A DNA stretch of 64,000 nucleotides from a bacterium (GTDB lineage: Bacteria > Myxococcota > UBA727 > JAUIJE01), in contig JAUIJE010000005.1 of the NCBI GenBank assembly GCA_030431455.1, positions 124,001-188,000 on the forward strand, in the 5' to 3' direction. Each line of letters starts with the position of its first letter. The first letter of the stretch is position 1. The notes under the pieces are model-generated. The model did no database searches. It was not told where the DNA came from and saw only the letters and a list, made by a program, of their open reading frames with translations. The position numbers and the translations under genes are program-made. Shown piece by piece: positions 54,948 to 63,204 of the stretch.

Positions 54948-56599
54948 GCCGCGGCCCCTGCCCCCGACGTTCCGGTCCCCGACGAGCCGGCCCCGGAGGT
55001 CTGGGCGATTTGCGCGTCGGCCTCGACGTCGCACATCAAGATCGGCGGGGTGTGCAGCATGGTGATCTGCGGCGACCGGGGCGCGGTGTCGTAGGCCATC
55101 TCGAGGGCCTCTTGCACGTTGGCCGCCGGCTCGTAGCCGAACAGTTCGCACATGTAGTCGTCCTGGGCCCCGGCCACGATGACGCGCCCGATGTGTTGGC
55201 GCCCGGCCTCGCCCCAGTACCACATGAAGAACGGGTGAGAGCCGTGGTAGGCGTGCCCGTGGCGGTACATCTCGATGTAGGTCGGGTCCTCGGCGAACGC
55301 CCGCTCGTACTTCTTGTGCAATGTGTATGCGTCTTTGGTCTCGGGCAGCAGGCGATGCACAAACTCGATGTAGGGCGCGTGGTGCACGGGGTCGAACTTG
55401 TCTTTGAACGGGTGGGCGATGATCAACGTGCCGCCCTTCTTGAGCAGCGGCGCTCCCCGGTAAAGGTTGTGGTAGTAGCCCTGGGCCATGACCTGGACGA
55501 GCAAGGGGTTCAGGTAGCTGTGCACATTATACGGACAGACGAAGGCGAGGCCGCTCAGGAGAATGTCGGCCTGGCCTTTGACCGGGACCATGTATTGCTC
55601 GTAGCTCTTTTGCAGCACCTTCTCGTGCACCGCTTCGGTCTCGCCCGCCCACACCCCGGTGAGTTCGTAGTGGGCCGGTGACGCGTAAAAGAGCGCCTGG
55701 CGCGCGTCGTCGGGCAGACGGTCGAGGGTGGCCTTGAGGCCGCGCATCTTGGTCCACTCGAAGTCGCTCATGTCCTCTTCGCGCTTGGTGAGGAAATCGA
55801 GCTGACCGTCGAACATCTTGTTGTTGATGGTGGTCTCGATCTGAAAGACCTTGACCTCTTTTTGCAGCATCCGGCCTTGGCGCCAGATGGACTCGTGCAG
55901 GCCGTGGCTCGCAGGGTCCATGTAGGACTCTTTCGAGCTCATCACCTTGGGGTTGTGGTGGGCGCGCAGGGCTTTGTAGCCGCAGAGCCCGACCGCGACG
56001 GACTTGTGGCCGCCGCTCATGGGCACGAGGTTCATGCTCACGTAGATGAGCAAATCGCTCTCTGCCGCGCGGCGGTTGCAGTCCACCGCCTCGCCGCGAT
56101 CGGTCTCGCCGATGTCGACCATGTTGTCTTTGTCTTCGGCGTCGTGGTTGTACAAGCGGTCGGGCCAATACTGGTTGAACACCTTATCGCCCACCACCCA
56201 TTTGATTTCGTCCGCGGTCATGCGGCGGTGCACGCTGAGCGCGGCGATGAGGTGGATGTCGTCCACCCCGTGGTCGTCGAGGATCTCGAGCACGATTTCG
56301 ATCACCCGCTGGCGGATGTCGGGGCGCTTCATGGGGGGAAGCGGAATCGAGATGTCGTCGAACGCGATGGTCACCTTCATGCCCGGCTTGAGCATGGCGT
56401 GCAGCGGATCGCTGTTCTCGGGGTGATTCAGGGCATAGCGAATGGCCGCGTCCGGATCCTTGAGCCCGACGAGGGGCGGCTTGGCATAGATGCAGCGGGT
56501 CCCCACCGGGAGGTGTTCGAACAGGATCTGGTCGCCGCTCATCAGGTAGCGGGGCAGGCTGTCGGAATCGAGGGTGTGCACGGTGCTGGAGGAAGACAT
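54944..56599 (-). CDS. LarA-like (DUF2088, nickel-pincer racemase family) protein
   Basis: A 551-residue protein matching the LarA/DUF2088 superfamily: [10 protein letters not shown] (Asp81-Asp82, in the place of the LarA DxTRP motif), SVHRRMT (His124), then [10 protein letters not shown] with Lys199 where LarA carries its pincer cofactor lysine, and HH at 214-215. The His that precedes this lysine by 10 residues in LarA seems to be Met189. LarA proteins racemise or epimerise 2-hydroxy acids with a nickel-pincer nucleotide made by LarB, C and E, which are not in view. It is embedded in the lipid operon, directly before the fusion enzyme. The C-terminus is Gly/Ala/Ser-rich. Confidence 0.8.
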   Translation of the reverse strand: MSSSSTVHTLDSDSLPRYLMSGDQILFEHLPVGTRCIYAKPPLVGLKDPDAAIRYALNHPENSDPLHAMLKPGMKVTIAFDDISIPLPPMKRPDIRQRVIEIVLEILDDHGVDDIHLIAALSVHRRMTADEIKWVVGDKVFNQYWPDRLYNHDAEDKDNMVDIGETDRGEAVDCNRRAAESDLLIYVSMNLVPMSGGHKSVAVGLCGYKALRAHHNPKVMSSKESYMDPASHGLHESIWRQGRMLQKEVKVFQIETTINNKMFDGQLDFLTKREEDMSDFEWTKMRGLKATLDRLPDDARQALFYASPAHYELTGVWAGETEAVHEKVLQKSYEQYMVPVKGQADILLSGLAFVCPYNVHSYLNPLLVQVMAQGYYHNLYRGAPLLKKGGTLIIAHPFKDKFDPVHHAPYIEFVHRLLPETKDAYTLHKKYERAFAEDPTYIEMYRHGHAYHGSHPFFMWYWGEAGRQHIGRVIVAGAQDDYMCELFGYEPAANVQEALEMAYDTAPRSPQITMLHTPPILMCDVEADAQIAQTSGAGSSGTGTSGAGAAA

Positions 56600-57523
56600 T
56601 CAGCGTCTCTTTCGCAGGAAGGACAAAGGGAAGAGAAACAAGGCCGCGAGCCCCTCGACGGGGAGGTCGCGGGTGCCGGGCTGGGGGGATGCCACCGGTT
56701 CGGCGCAGCCGATGAACGGCGCGCCGCCGTTGCCTGCGGTCCCGCAGCCGGCGGGAGGACAGCCGGCGGGGGTCGCGGCCAGGGTGAGGTGTACCTCGGA
56801 GGACGGGCCAGCCTGTCCGTCGAGGTTGACGAACCACAACTCCACGTCGACGGCGGTGGCCCGGTCGACGGCGGCCACGGGGAACGCGATCGCAGGACCG
56901 CGTTCCATCTCTGTGGTCGGGCTCGTGGCCCGGGCCAACCGGGCGAGCCCGGTCTCGGGGTCGGCAAACCTCGCCACGACCTCAGGCCGCCATTGCTCGT
57001 CGGCCGGGGCCTCATAGTCCACCCGCACCCAGCGGCGCGGGTTGACCGCGAACTGGGGGTCGTCGTTGAACTGCTCGAACTGCTCGTGACAAAACTCGAG
57101 ATTGGGCGGGATGTCGACCTCCACCGCGCCGGTGATCGTCGGCCGGGCGGGGACGGACGCCGCCACCGCGGGGTCGACCACAAACGTGCCCACCGCGTCG
57201 GTGCACTCGACACACCCACGAAAACCCCGCTGCACGCTGTAGGTGCCCGCGGGCAAACCCGACGGGGCCCGGAGCACAAAGCCTGGCTCGTCGACGGTGA
57301 CCAGGCTGAACACCTCGCCTTGCTCATCGACCGCGGCCATGGACTCGCCCTGCAACCGGGTCGGCCAAGAAAAGCGCACCTCGGGGGTGGGACCGACCAC
57401 CTGGGACGCGGTGGGGGCGAGGGTGTGGGCAAAGTCCACCCGGACGCACTCCGCCCGCGCCGGGGCCGCGCCGCCGGCGAGCGCGCACAGCAGAACACCG
57501 AGCCGGGCCCGGGCCGCGCTCAT
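56600..57523 (-). CDS. Secreted protein with C-terminal sorting-like helix
   Basis: A 307-residue protein: signal peptide (MSAARARLGVLLCALAGGAAPARA), two or three beta-sandwich-like regions (RFSWPTRLQGES, TYSVQRGF, VELWFVNLDGQAG), Cys pairs (GFRGCVECTD; PAGCPPAGCG), and a C-terminus with a hydrophobic helix followed by RKRR (GLAALFLFPLSFLRKRR). That tail resembles MYXO-CTERM-type or other protein-sorting tags, though the classic Cys position is uncertain. It is co-transcribed with the HAD phosphatase (ATGA overlap at 57520-57523) and abuts the LarA-like start. Confidence 0.7.
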   Translation of the reverse strand: MSAARARLGVLLCALAGGAAPARAECVRVDFAHTLAPTASQVVGPTPEVRFSWPTRLQGESMAAVDEQGEVFSLVTVDEPGFVLRAPSGLPAGTYSVQRGFRGCVECTDAVGTFVVDPAVAASVPARPTITGAVEVDIPPNLEFCHEQFEQFNDDPQFAVNPRRWVRVDYEAPADEQWRPEVVARFADPETGLARLARATSPTTEMERGPAIAFPVAAVDRATAVDVELWFVNLDGQAGPSSEVHLTLAATPAGCPPAGCGTAGNGGAPFIGCAEPVASPQPGTRDLPVEGLAALFLFPLSFLRKRR

Positions 57524-58194
57524 GCCGCTTTGCCCTTGCGCCAGTCGAGCACCGGCCAGCGGTGGGTGGTGGCCATGGCCTTGAGCCGCACGTCGGGGTT
57601 GACCGCGCAGGGCCGCCCGACGACGGTGAGCATGGGCACATCCGACAATGAGTCTGAGTAGGCCGCGCACTCCTCGAGGTCAAAGCCGTGCTGCTTGGCG
57701 TGGGCCTTGATGAGGCGCGCCTTTTCGGGTCCCGCCACCAGGGGGCGCTTGATGCGCCCGGTGGCTTTGCCGTCTTTGAACTCCAGGCGGTTGCCGATGA
57801 CGTCGTCGGCTTCACAAAGCTTTTGCAATCGCTGGAGCAAAAAATCCGGGCTGCCCGAGATGAGAACCACCCGGTGCCCGGCGGCCTTGGCCCGGGCCAC
57901 GAGGCTGAGCCCCTCTTTGTACAGGCCGGGGCGAATCACGGTGGAGAACGCTTCGTCGGCGAGCTCGAGCAGGCGGTCTTCGGTCATGCCCGCGTAGCCC
58001 TCGAACAACAGCTCGTTGAACGAGCCGCGGTCGAGCTGCTCGGCCAACAGCAGGCGCGGCGCGCGGGCCGCGGTCTTGAACAGGTGGCCCACCGAGCGCA
58101 GGGGGTTTTGCTGGTTCATCGCGTAGAACAGCAGGGGGTGGACCAGGTTGGTCCGGGTCAGGGTTCCGTCGACGTCAAAATAGCTCGCGGGCAT
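57520..58194 (-). CDS. HAD-IB family phosphatase (SerB-like)
   Basis: A 224-residue HAD hydrolase. The nucleophile motif is FDVDGTLT (Asp7, Asp9); motif II is VVLISGSPDF; motif III Lys lies in GPEKARLI; motif IV is YSDSLSDVPML. The helical cap in LFKTAARAPRLLLAEQ fits subfamily IB (phosphoserine-phosphatase-like); relatives often sit beside PlsC acyltransferases in lipid pathways. The ATG at 58194 is preferred over a TTG at 58200. It heads the five-gene minus-strand operon; the upstream gap holds a possible TTATTC-type -10. Confidence 0.88.
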   Translation of the reverse strand: MPASYFDVDGTLTRTNLVHPLLFYAMNQQNPLRSVGHLFKTAARAPRLLLAEQLDRGSFNELLFEGYAGMTEDRLLELADEAFSTVIRPGLYKEGLSLVARAKAAGHRVVLISGSPDFLLQRLQKLCEADDVIGNRLEFKDGKATGRIKRPLVAGPEKARLIKAHAKQHGFDLEECAAYSDSLSDVPMLTVVGRPCAVNPDVRLKAMATTHRWPVLDWRKGKAA

Positions 58195-58419
58195 GGTCAA
58201 ACCTCGTGCGCCGAATAACCGACACGGGGGCTGAGAGCGAGGGCCATTCGACGAGAAAGTCGCGGTTGGTCGTCGGAGAAGTGCGAAAAAGTTTGCTCAC
58301 CTGACGCCCCGCCCCGCGCGGCTCGGTGTGCCGGCCCCCAGAATCACAGGCCCAGAAATTGGCGCGCCCCGGCGCAGGCAGGTACCGTCTTCGGGCACGT
58401 GGGGCCAAAGGGGGCCAAG
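58195..58419. promoter_or_regulatory. Divergent intergenic region
   Basis: This 225-base region lies between the HAD phosphatase (minus) and the AMIN protein (plus). It has no open frame with coding character. An AT-rich patch, GAAAAAGTTTGCTCA (58287-58301), lies in the middle. Reading the minus strand, GGTTATTCGG near 58210-58220 could serve as a -10 for the lipid operon. No clear palindrome seen. Confidence 0.3.
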
Positions 58420-60423
58420 ATGGGCCTGATGACTGCTAAGCATATGAAAACAAAGCGGATTCCGCCTGGCTCAGACACCGCGGCGGCGGTCGGTTTTGGT
58501 TTGCTCGCCCTGGCCCTGGCCGGCCCCGTGTTCGCGGGGCCGGTGACGGTGGCGGTCAATGAAGACGATCAGCTCGCGGTGATCGTGGAGGTCCAGGGCG
58601 ACAAGGCCCCGACCTTCCAGGTGGTGGAGACCAAGGCCGGTCCTGTCATCGAGCTGCCCGGCAGCGACCTCCCCGCGCCCCCGAAGATCAAGCGGCCGGC
58701 CGGGGTCGTGTTCGAGAACATGAAGTTCGTGCGGCACGGCAACACCCCGGGGGTGGCGGTGTCGCTGTACGCGGAGACCGACTTCGATGCCCACGTCGAG
58801 GGCAACACCCTGCGCGTGGTGTTCACCCCGATCGAGTCCCGGGACCGGCTGCTGCAAGCCCAAGTCGACCGGCGCGAAAAAGCCAAGGCCAACGAGAAGG
58901 CCGCGCGCTTGGCCGCGGCGGAAAAGGCGCGGCAGGAGGAGGAAGCCCGCGCCAAAAAAGCGGCCGAACAAAAGCGGCTCGTCGAGCTCGCGCGTCAACG
59001 GGAAGAAGCCGCGCGCGCGCAACAAAAAGCCCTCGAGGAAAAACGCAAGCAAGAGCAAGAGGCCAAACGGCTGGCCGCGCTCAAGCGCAAACAAGAAGAG
59101 GAAGCCAAACAAAAGGCCCTCGAGGAGCAACGCCGGCGTGAAGCCGAAGCCAAGCGCCTCGCCGCGCTCAAGCGCAAACAAGAAGAGGAAGCCAAACAAA
59201 AGGCCCTCGAGGAGCAGCGTCGACGCGAAGCGGAGGCCAAGCGACTCGCCGCGCTCAAGCGCAAACAAGAAGAGGAAGCCAAACAAAAGGCCCTCGAGGA
59301 GCAACGCCGGCGTGAAGCCGAGGCCAAGCGCCTCGCCGAGCTCAAGCGCAAACAAGAAGAGGAAGCCAAACAAAAAGCTCTCGAGGAGCAACGCCGGCGC
59401 GAAGCCGAGGCCAAGCGCCTCGCCGAGCTCAAGCGACAAGAGGAAGAGGCCAAACAAAAAGCCCTCGAGGAGCAACGCCGGCGTGAAGCCGAGGCCAAGC
59501 GACTCGCCGAGCTCAAGCGCAAACAAGAAGAAGAAGCCAAACGGTTGGCCGAGCTCAAGCGCAAACAAGAAGAGGAAGCCAAACGATTGGCTGAGCTCAA
59601 GCGACAAGAAGAACAGGCCAAACAAAAGGCCCTCGAGGAGCAACGCCGGCGCGAAGCCGAGGCCAAGCGACTCGCCGAGCTCAAGCGCAAACAAGAAGAA
59701 GAAGCCAAACGATTGGCCGAGCTCAAGCGCAAACAAGAAGAGGAAGCCAAACGATTGGCTGAGCTCAAGCGACAAGAGGAACAGGCCAAACAAAAGGCCC
59801 TCGAGGAGCAACGTCGGCGCGAAGCAGAGGCCAAGCGGCTCGCCGCCCAAAGGCGCGCGCAGGAAGAAGCCGCGATTCGCCGTCAAGAGACATTGCGCCA
59901 GCAGGAACAAGCCCGGCAAGCCGAACCCCAGCGGATCGCGATGGCCAAAACCGCGCCCGCCGCCCGCGGCTTTGGCGGGACGCCCATCGGCAACCAAAGC
60001 GTGGAGCTGACCCCAAAAGCCCCCTCCCCCTACGTGCTCGCCAGCGCGCCGATGCGCGAAGACGACTACTTCGGGGGCGATGCCTACCTCGACGAGCCCA
60101 AAGGGCTGCTGCGCCACATCACCGTCGAGCGCGCGGGCAAACACCGTTCGAAAGTGGGCGTGCAGGTCGAAGGGGGGGCGAAGTTTTTCGTGAAAAAAGG
60201 CGCGGGCAAGACGGTGGTGCTCACCTTGTACGACACCGGCGCGGCCAACCTGAACGTCCGGCGCATCCTCGACGCGTCCCGGCTGCAGACCAGCGTGGTC
60301 CGGGTCAAGCCGCACATCGTGGAGGACAACGCCCGCCGGGTGGAGCTGCACATCGAGCTGCGCGAGCCCGCCCCGGTCCAGATCGAACAGGACGAAAAGA
60401 CCCTCTGGCTGCACATCGGCTGA
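58420..60423 (+). CDS. AMIN-domain protein with long repeat coiled coil
   Basis: About 667 residues: signal peptide (hydrophobic VGFGLLALALAGPVFAG), an AMIN-like domain (about 45-140, with LAVIVEVQGD and FENMKFVRHG), then a charged coiled coil of about 330 residues. The latter is made of 29-residue units (KRLAALKRKQEEEAKQKALE plus EQRRREAEA) and shorter variants. A second AMIN-like domain closes the protein (about 560-667, LRHITVERAGKHRSKVGV, LTLYDTGAANLNVRRI). AMIN domains bind peptidoglycan or sort envelope proteins, so the helix may span or measure the periplasm. Starts at 58429 and 58444 are also possible; 58420 has GGGGG at good spacing. Confidence 0.75.
   Translation: MGLMTAKHMKTKRIPPGSDTAAAVGFGLLALALAGPVFAGPVTVAVNEDDQLAVIVEVQGDKAPTFQVVETKAGPVIELPGSDLPAPPKIKRPAGVVFENMKFVRHGNTPGVAVSLYAETDFDAHVEGNTLRVVFTPIESRDRLLQAQVDRREKAKANEKAARLAAAEKARQEEEARAKKAAEQKRLVELARQREEAARAQQKALEEKRKQEQEAKRLAALKRKQEEEAKQKALEEQRRREAEAKRLAALKRKQEEEAKQKALEEQRRREAEAKRLAALKRKQEEEAKQKALEEQRRREAEAKRLAELKRKQEEEAKQKALEEQRRREAEAKRLAELKRQEEEAKQKALEEQRRREAEAKRLAELKRKQEEEAKRLAELKRKQEEEAKRLAELKRQEEQAKQKALEEQRRREAEAKRLAELKRKQEEEAKRLAELKRKQEEEAKRLAELKRQEEQAKQKALEEQRRREAEAKRLAAQRRAQEEAAIRRQETLRQQEQARQAEPQRIAMAKTAPAARGFGGTPIGNQSVELTPKAPSPYVLASAPMREDDYFGGDAYLDEPKGLLRHITVERAGKHRSKVGVQVEGGAKFFVKKGAGKTVVLTLYDTGAANLNVRRILDASRLQTSVVRVKPHIVEDNARRVELHIELREPAPVQIEQDEKTLWLHIG
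59065..59840 (+). repeat. Coding tandem repeats, 87-bp unit and truncated variants
   Basis: Repeated units encode AKRLAxLKRKQEEEAKQKAL and EEQRRREAE. Unit length is 87 bases for the full form; shorter units lack the KQKALEEQRRREAE part. Copies are nearly identical at DNA level, including third bases (for example GGCCAAACAAAAGGCCCTCG), showing recent expansion or conversion. Confidence 0.85.
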
Positions 60424-60512
60424 CCGCCGCTGCCCAGGCCGGCCCCGCGCGCTAAGCTCGGATCTTGGCCCGCGACCAGGAAACCTCCGCCGCTCTCGTG
60501 CGTGGTGTGCCC

Positions 60513-61085
60513 ATGCAGAGCGCGGTGCTGTCCGAATCGGCGGTCCCTGCGGCGTCCCCCCAGGACCGCCGCGCCGCCGAACGTCATCTCCAAGCCGCGT
60601 ACGCCGCCCACAAGGCCAAGATCTACGCCGTGGCGCTGCGCTACGGGGCCGGGGACCAGGCCTTCGCCGAAGACGTGTTGCAGGATGTGTTCGTCAAGCT
60701 GTGGCACCACCTGCCCGGCCTCGCGGACCCGCATGACGTGGGCGGGTGGCTGTACCGGGTCGCGACCAATGAGTGCCTGCAGCGGCTGCGCAAGCGCCAG
60801 TTCCGCACCCGGGTGCGCCGGTTTTTCCTCATTCCCGAGGAGCAGAGCCCCGACCCGTCCCCGCACGAGGTCACCGACACCCGGCAACGTGCGGCCCAGG
60901 TGTTCGCGGCGTTGGCCGACGTCGACCCCAAGGCGCGGGTGGCCTTCTGCGCGGTGCACCTCGACGGGCTCACCCTGGTCGAGGTCGGCGCGATGCTCGG
61001 CCACTCCAAGGGCTACATCAGCAAGCTTGTGAAGAAGGCGCAGCAACACCTGCAACACGCCGCGCAGGCGGGGGACACGCCATGA
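60513..61085 (+). CDS. ECF-type RNA polymerase sigma factor
   Basis: A 190-residue sigma-70 family protein. Region 2 is ALRYGAGDQAFAEDVLQDVFVKLW, then GGWLYRVATNECLQRLRKR (cited in parts; about 45-110). Region 4 is LVEVGAMLGHSKGYISKLVKKAQ near the C-terminus. The start is uncertain: ATG at 60513, or TTG at 60465 adding 16 residues. The stop overlaps the FecR-like gene (ATGA at 61082), a normal sigma/anti-sigma arrangement. No TonB-dependent receptor follows. Confidence 0.88.
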   Translation: MQSAVLSESAVPAASPQDRRAAERHLQAAYAAHKAKIYAVALRYGAGDQAFAEDVLQDVFVKLWHHLPGLADPHDVGGWLYRVATNECLQRLRKRQFRTRVRRFFLIPEEQSPDPSPHEVTDTRQRAAQVFAALADVDPKARVAFCAVHLDGLTLVEVGAMLGHSKGYISKLVKKAQQHLQHAAQAGDTP

Positions 61086-62074
61086 GCCAGACCCTCCTTG
61101 ACCAGCTGCGCGCCGCCGACCGGGCCGCGACCGAACTCGGGCCGCCCCCCGACGTCGACCAGCGCGTACACGAGCGTTTGCGCACCAAGACCCGGCGCGA
61201 GCGCCCCTCCGCCCTGCCCCTGGGGCTGTCTCTGGCCGGCGCGGCCTGTGCCGCGGCGGTGTTCGTGTGGGTCAGCCGCACCCCCGCCCCCGCCCCGCGC
61301 ACACACATTGTGCAAGCCCCCACCGCGCCGGTCCTGCCCGATTGCGCCCTCGGCGACGACGGCCGCCTCACCCCCGACGCCCCCCACGCCTGCGCGCTGG
61401 CCGGCTTTGCCGCCCGGGTGGCGCTGGCCGCCCACAGCGTGGTGCAGCTCGACGCCCCCGCCCGCGCGGTCACGGTGGAGCGCGGCACGGTCACGTTCGA
61501 GGTGGACAAGCGCGGGCCCGGCGACGAGCCGTTCGTGGTCGACGCGGTGGGCGCGCGCATCACCGTGCTCGGCACCCGCTTTGTCGTCGACCTCGACGCG
61601 CCTGAGCCCGCGGTCCACCTCGACGAAGGCCGCATCGCCCTCGACCGGCCCGAGGTCGCCCGGCGGCAGCTGGCGCCCGGCGAACACGCGCCCTTGTGGC
61701 CCCCGTCCCGGTGGCTGGTGAACGCCCGGCCGCGCGCCACCCCCGCCCCCCCGCCGGGCCAGGTGGTGGCCCGGGCCCCGGCGACGACCACGCCCGATGC
61801 GCCGGCCGCCGCGCGCCCGCGCGCCCCGTTCGACGAGATGGCCGCGCTCCGGGCGTTGGCCGCCCAGCGCGCCGCCCAACATTGGGAAAAGGCCCTGCGG
61901 GTGGCGCAGCGTCTCCTCGCCCGCACCCCCGACGAGGCCCGGGCCACCGCCTACTCCGTCGAGGTGGATGACCTGATGGTGCGGGCCGAGCGGCCCATGC
62001 AGGAACGTTGTGCCCACCGGCGCGCCCACCAACAACGGTTCGGGCACGCCCTGCCCGGCACCGTGTGTCGCTGA
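61082..62074 (+). CDS. FecR-like membrane protein, probable partner of the ECF sigma factor
   Basis: A 330-residue protein: a cytoplasmic N-terminus (1-43), one transmembrane helix (about 44-65, LPLGLSLAGAACAAAVFVWV), a FecR-type domain (about 110-195, VVQLDAPARAVTVERGTVTF and ITVLGTRFVVD), a Pro/Ala-rich linker, and a helical C-terminus (MAALRALAAQRAAQHWEKAL) with TPR-like character. Together with the sigma gene it forms a signal relay across the inner membrane. The N-terminus has no clear anti-sigma zinc motif. The C-terminal helical domain is not standard for FecR. Confidence 0.8.
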   Translation: MSQTLLDQLRAADRAATELGPPPDVDQRVHERLRTKTRRERPSALPLGLSLAGAACAAAVFVWVSRTPAPAPRTHIVQAPTAPVLPDCALGDDGRLTPDAPHACALAGFAARVALAAHSVVQLDAPARAVTVERGTVTFEVDKRGPGDEPFVVDAVGARITVLGTRFVVDLDAPEPAVHLDEGRIALDRPEVARRQLAPGEHAPLWPPSRWLVNARPRATPAPPPGQVVARAPATTTPDAPAAARPRAPFDEMAALRALAAQRAAQHWEKALRVAQRLLARTPDEARATAYSVEVDDLMVRAERPMQERCAHRRAHQQRFGHALPGTVCR

Positions 62075-62090
62075 GCTGACGTCGGGCGGG

Positions 62091-63161
62091 CTAGGCCGCG
62101 AGCGAGAGGCCGCGCAGGGTGTCGCGGGTGCGATCGAAAAGCCCCCGCAACGTCTCGAGAGAGCTTTGGTGTTCGCCGCGCGAGATCGCGTGGACCTCGT
62201 CGAGCAACGCTTGGTTGATGGGGGCGTCGAGGCCGTGGCGCACCGCCCGGCGCACGATCTCGCCGTTGAGGAAATCCACGGACGGGGGCCGCCCGCGCTC
62301 GATGGCGGCGAGCATCGAGCTGCGCAGCCGGCGGTACTTGGCCCCCACCGCGAGCAGCACGGTGTGTTTGGCCACCAGCGAGGGCGAGCCCGCGAGCAGC
62401 CGCTCGTCGGCGTCGAGGGCGAACCACTCGAGGTCGAGGGTGCCGGACACCTTCTCCAGGCGCACGCCCTCGGCGAGCGCGACCTGGGTCACCTCGGTCA
62501 TGGTCTCGAGGCACAACCGGCGCACGAACCGGTGGCGCATCAGGGCGCCGAGGCGGTTGCCGCCAATGGTGCCAAGCGAACTGATCGCGCAGTTGATCGC
62601 GAGCTTGCTCCAGCGGGCCCCGCGCAGGTTGTCGGTGACCTCGGCCTCGGCGCTGTCGCCGAGCACCGCCGCCACCTTGCGCACGGTGTCGTCGATCTCG
62701 CCCGAGAGCCGCCCGATGGTGTAGCCGCCGTGCGAGGTCTTCTCGACCTGGCCCGGTCCCCACATCGACGCGCCAAAGGACACGATGCCGCCGACCACGC
62801 GCTCCGCCCCGATGGCTTCGGCGAGCAGCTCCTCGGCCAGCCCGTTCTGGAAACACACCAGCGGCGCGTCATCTGTGCACAGCGGCAACACCTGCCGCGC
62901 GGCCTCGACGAGGAAGTTCGGTGGGGTGGCCAGGAGCACCAACGAAAACGGCCCATCCCCGGCCTCGGGGGCGTCCTTGACCGGGATCGGGTGGGCCACG
63001 GTCTGGCCGTCGGCCTTGACCTCGAGCCCCCGCGCGCGGATGGCTTCGGTGATCGCGGTCCGCCCGGTGTAGCCCGTGACTTGGTGTCCAGCCGCGACCA
63101 GCCCCGAGGCGCACACGCCGCCCACGCCTCCCATGCCCACGACCGCGATGCGGTGTTCCAT
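62091..63161 (-). CDS. Ketopantoate reductase-like protein (ApbA/PanE family)
   Basis: A 356-residue protein. The N-terminal NADP site is VGMGGVGGVCASGL (6-19); FQNGLAEELL and GARWSKLAINCAISSLGTI (cited in parts) match the PanE catalytic lysine and conserved Asn region. PanE reduces 2-dehydropantoate to pantoate for coenzyme A; many paralogues act on other keto acids. It is longer than typical PanE (about 300). The ATG at 63161 begins MEHRIAVVGMGG; an earlier in-frame start only adds a basic non-conserved stretch. Confidence 0.8.
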   Translation of the reverse strand: MEHRIAVVGMGGVGGVCASGLVAAGHQVTGYTGRTAITEAIRARGLEVKADGQTVAHPIPVKDAPEAGDGPFSLVLLATPPNFLVEAARQVLPLCTDDAPLVCFQNGLAEELLAEAIGAERVVGGIVSFGASMWGPGQVEKTSHGGYTIGRLSGEIDDTVRKVAAVLGDSAEAEVTDNLRGARWSKLAINCAISSLGTIGGNRLGALMRHRFVRRLCLETMTEVTQVALAEGVRLEKVSGTLDLEWFALDADERLLAGSPSLVAKHTVLLAVGAKYRRLRSSMLAAIERGRPPSVDFLNGEIVRRAVRHGLDAPINQALLDEVHAISRGEHQSSLETLRGLFDRTRDTLRGLSLAA

Positions 63162-63204
63162 CTGGCGCTCCGCCTCCCGGCGGCCCACGCCGCCTCTGGC
63201 CCGC

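Noticed and set aside
50373-55094. A 1573-residue open frame on the plus strand opposite the four-domain fusion
   Set aside because: Its translation is a His/Leu/Arg/Val-rich shadow created by the GC-biased third positions of the real gene; no domain or ribosome-binding site supports it.
59065-59840. Tandem 87-bp repeats considered as a non-coding satellite
   Set aside because: The frame is open throughout and the units encode a regular coiled coil flanked by AMIN-like domains.
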